From contig JADYZK010000262.1 in the NCBI GenBank assembly GCA_020853175.1, forward strand, positions 1-7,556: a DNA stretch of 7,556 nucleotides. The letters are read 5' to 3'. The translations under genes were made by a program, and so were the position numbers. A model generated the notes under the pieces. That model saw only the letters and a list, made by a program, of their open reading frames with translations. It was not told where the DNA came from and did not search any database. The stretch is from Bacteroidales bacterium (GTDB lineage: Bacteria > Bacteroidota > Bacteroidia > Bacteroidales > F082). How positions within the stretch are numbered: the first letter of the stretch is position 1; the number at the start of each line of letters is the position of its first letter. Shown piece after piece: positions 6,869 to 7,556 of this stretch.

Positions 6869-6870
6869 TA
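6866..6870 (-). other. TAATG stop-start overlap between partial PPIase and lipoprotein
   Basis: The upstream stop TAA (6870-6868) shares one base with the lipoprotein ATG (6868-6866). This supports the chosen start, which also gives a correctly placed lipobox, and suggests that the two chaperone-like proteins are translationally coupled. Confidence 0.7.
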
Positions 6871-7556
6871 TAACTCAGCTTTCAGTTGTTCGAGTGTTTT
6901 TTTATTTACAACCACCGTGTATTTGTTGCGTAGTTCTTTTACCCATTCTTTCTCAAGGAAATTTTGGTAATCTGAAGTAATCAAACCTTTGGCTTCTTCA
7001 AGTTTCTTGGGTTGTGGGTCGAGGCGCTGAACCAAATAAACAAACACAACGGCTTTGTCGGCATCGGCTTCCAAAGGCCCGTAAAGTCCGGTGTCGCCTT
7101 CAATACCATCAATATATTTGTTGTCGCCTTTTTCAAATTTCCCGGGTAGAATGCGTACCGATTTGATGCTGTCGCTTTCAAACTGCTTTCTCACATCGGC
7201 TACATCGGGATATTTCTTCAAGATTTCAGCCACTTTATCGGCCTCATCCAAATTGGTAATGGTGTAAATATAGGCTTCGGCCCTTTCGCCAAACATATAA
7301 TCGTTCTCATGGTTTTGGTGATAAGCCACCAATCCGGCAGTATCTTGAATGGCTTTGGTCCAAACTTTTTTGTCCATCAAATCAAAAAGCAAAATGCCTT
7401 CATGGTATTCTTTCATGAGCGATGCGAACTCAGGATGTTTCTTCTCGAGTTGACTGTCTTCATAATTGAAAGCACTTTCTTTGGTGAAATCATTGAAGAG
7501 CATCAAGGTATAGGCTTCAATGGAGAGGCTTTGTTGGGCAGCTTGTTTCGACTGGA
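6868..7556 (-). CDS. C-terminal part of a large SurA/PpiC-like peptidyl-prolyl isomerase (start outside window)
   Basis: The frame is open from the window edge to the TAA at 6870-6868, giving 228 residues; the true start is outside the window. In-frame TTG (7506) and ATG (7503) codons are internal, because coding sequence of the same character continues upstream of them (QSKQAAQQSLSIEAYTL). The stretch EYHEGILLFDLMDKKVWTKA, then DTAGLVAYHQNHENDY and GERAEAYIYTI, is the pattern I know from the C-terminal region of long (about 650-700 residue) Bacteroidota periplasmic parvulin proteins. There the chaperone-like helical core is followed by a further degenerate parvulin-like unit. No GGxLG or GFHI catalytic block is visible here; it could lie in the missing part. 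The gene is first of three consecutive SurA-like genes and overlaps the next by one base. The identification rests on memory of the family, not a search. Confidence 0.75.
   Translation of the reverse strand, partial: QSKQAAQQSLSIEAYTLMLFNDFTKESAFNYEDSQLEKKHPEFASLMKEYHEGILLFDLMDKKVWTKAIQDTAGLVAYHQNHENDYMFGERAEAYIYTITNLDEADKVAEILKKYPDVADVRKQFESDSIKSVRILPGKFEKGDNKYIDGIEGDTGLYGPLEADADKAVVFVYLVQRLDPQPKKLEEAKGLITSDYQNFLEKEWVKELRNKYTVVVNKKTLEQLKAEL

Larger units (their letters stand above)
740..7556 (-). other. Inferred operon: three SurA-like genes, moxR, adaptor, permease
   Basis: Six co-directional genes are packed with junctions of -1, +15, +55, +39 and -1 bases. I looked for a TAnnTTTG promoter in the 55- and 39-base gaps and found none. 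The 118-base gap after the permease holds the peroxiredoxin promoter and is the likely end of the unit. The operon's promoter must lie beyond 7556. Distal genes may also have internal promoters inside coding sequence that I cannot see. Confidence 0.6.

Noticed and set aside
6868..7506. Treating the TTG at 7506 or ATG at 7503 as the real start of the first gene
   Set aside because: The frame stays open to the window edge with coding-like sequence, and no signal peptide follows these codons, although a periplasmic protein is expected. The gene is partial at its 5' end.

Overview
This window reads as chromosome from a member of the Bacteroidota. The evidence is the kind of gene content (paired or tripled SurA-like chaperone genes next to a MoxR ATPase, and a 2-Cys peroxiredoxin of the type common in that phylum), the absence of clear Shine-Dalgarno sequences before the starts, and a good match to the Bacteroidota promoter (TTG, 19 bases, TATTTTTG) upstream of the peroxiredoxin. 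I cannot place it to genus. Every convincing gene lies on the minus strand, so transcription runs from high to low coordinates.

Layout in transcription order. (1) 7556-6868: the C-terminal part of a large periplasmic parvulin/SurA-like peptidyl-prolyl isomerase; its start lies outside the window. (2) 6868-6017: a 283-residue SurA-like lipoprotein with no intact isomerase motif. (3) 6001-4610: SurA, with signal peptide, N-terminal chaperone domain, two parvulin domains and a C-terminal segment. (4) 4554-3589: a MoxR-family AAA+ ATPase. (5) 3549-2113: a MacA/HlyD-type periplasmic adaptor with an unusual hydrophilic C-terminal tail. (6) 2113-740: a MacB/FtsX-type ABC permease without its own ATPase domain. 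(7) 620-1: a typical 2-Cys peroxiredoxin cut at its C-terminus by the window edge, with its own promoter in the only sizeable gap.

Genes 1-6 are tightly packed: two junctions overlap by one base (TAATG) and the other gaps are 15, 55 and 39 bases. No promoter or terminator is evident between them, so they probably form one envelope-biogenesis transcript. The first three would chaperone outer-membrane and periplasmic proteins, MoxR would act as a cytoplasmic remodelling ATPase, and the adaptor/permease pair would form part of a tripartite ABC export system whose ATPase and outer-membrane channel are not here. The peroxiredoxin is a separate oxidative-stress unit.

I found no mobile element, CRISPR array, RNA gene or defence system. 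The window looks like ordinary core chromosome. The points worth a second look are the inverted repeat over the peroxiredoxin promoter, the split retention of parvulin histidines in SurA, the non-catalytic SurA paralogue, the adaptor tail, and the orphan adaptor/permease pair.
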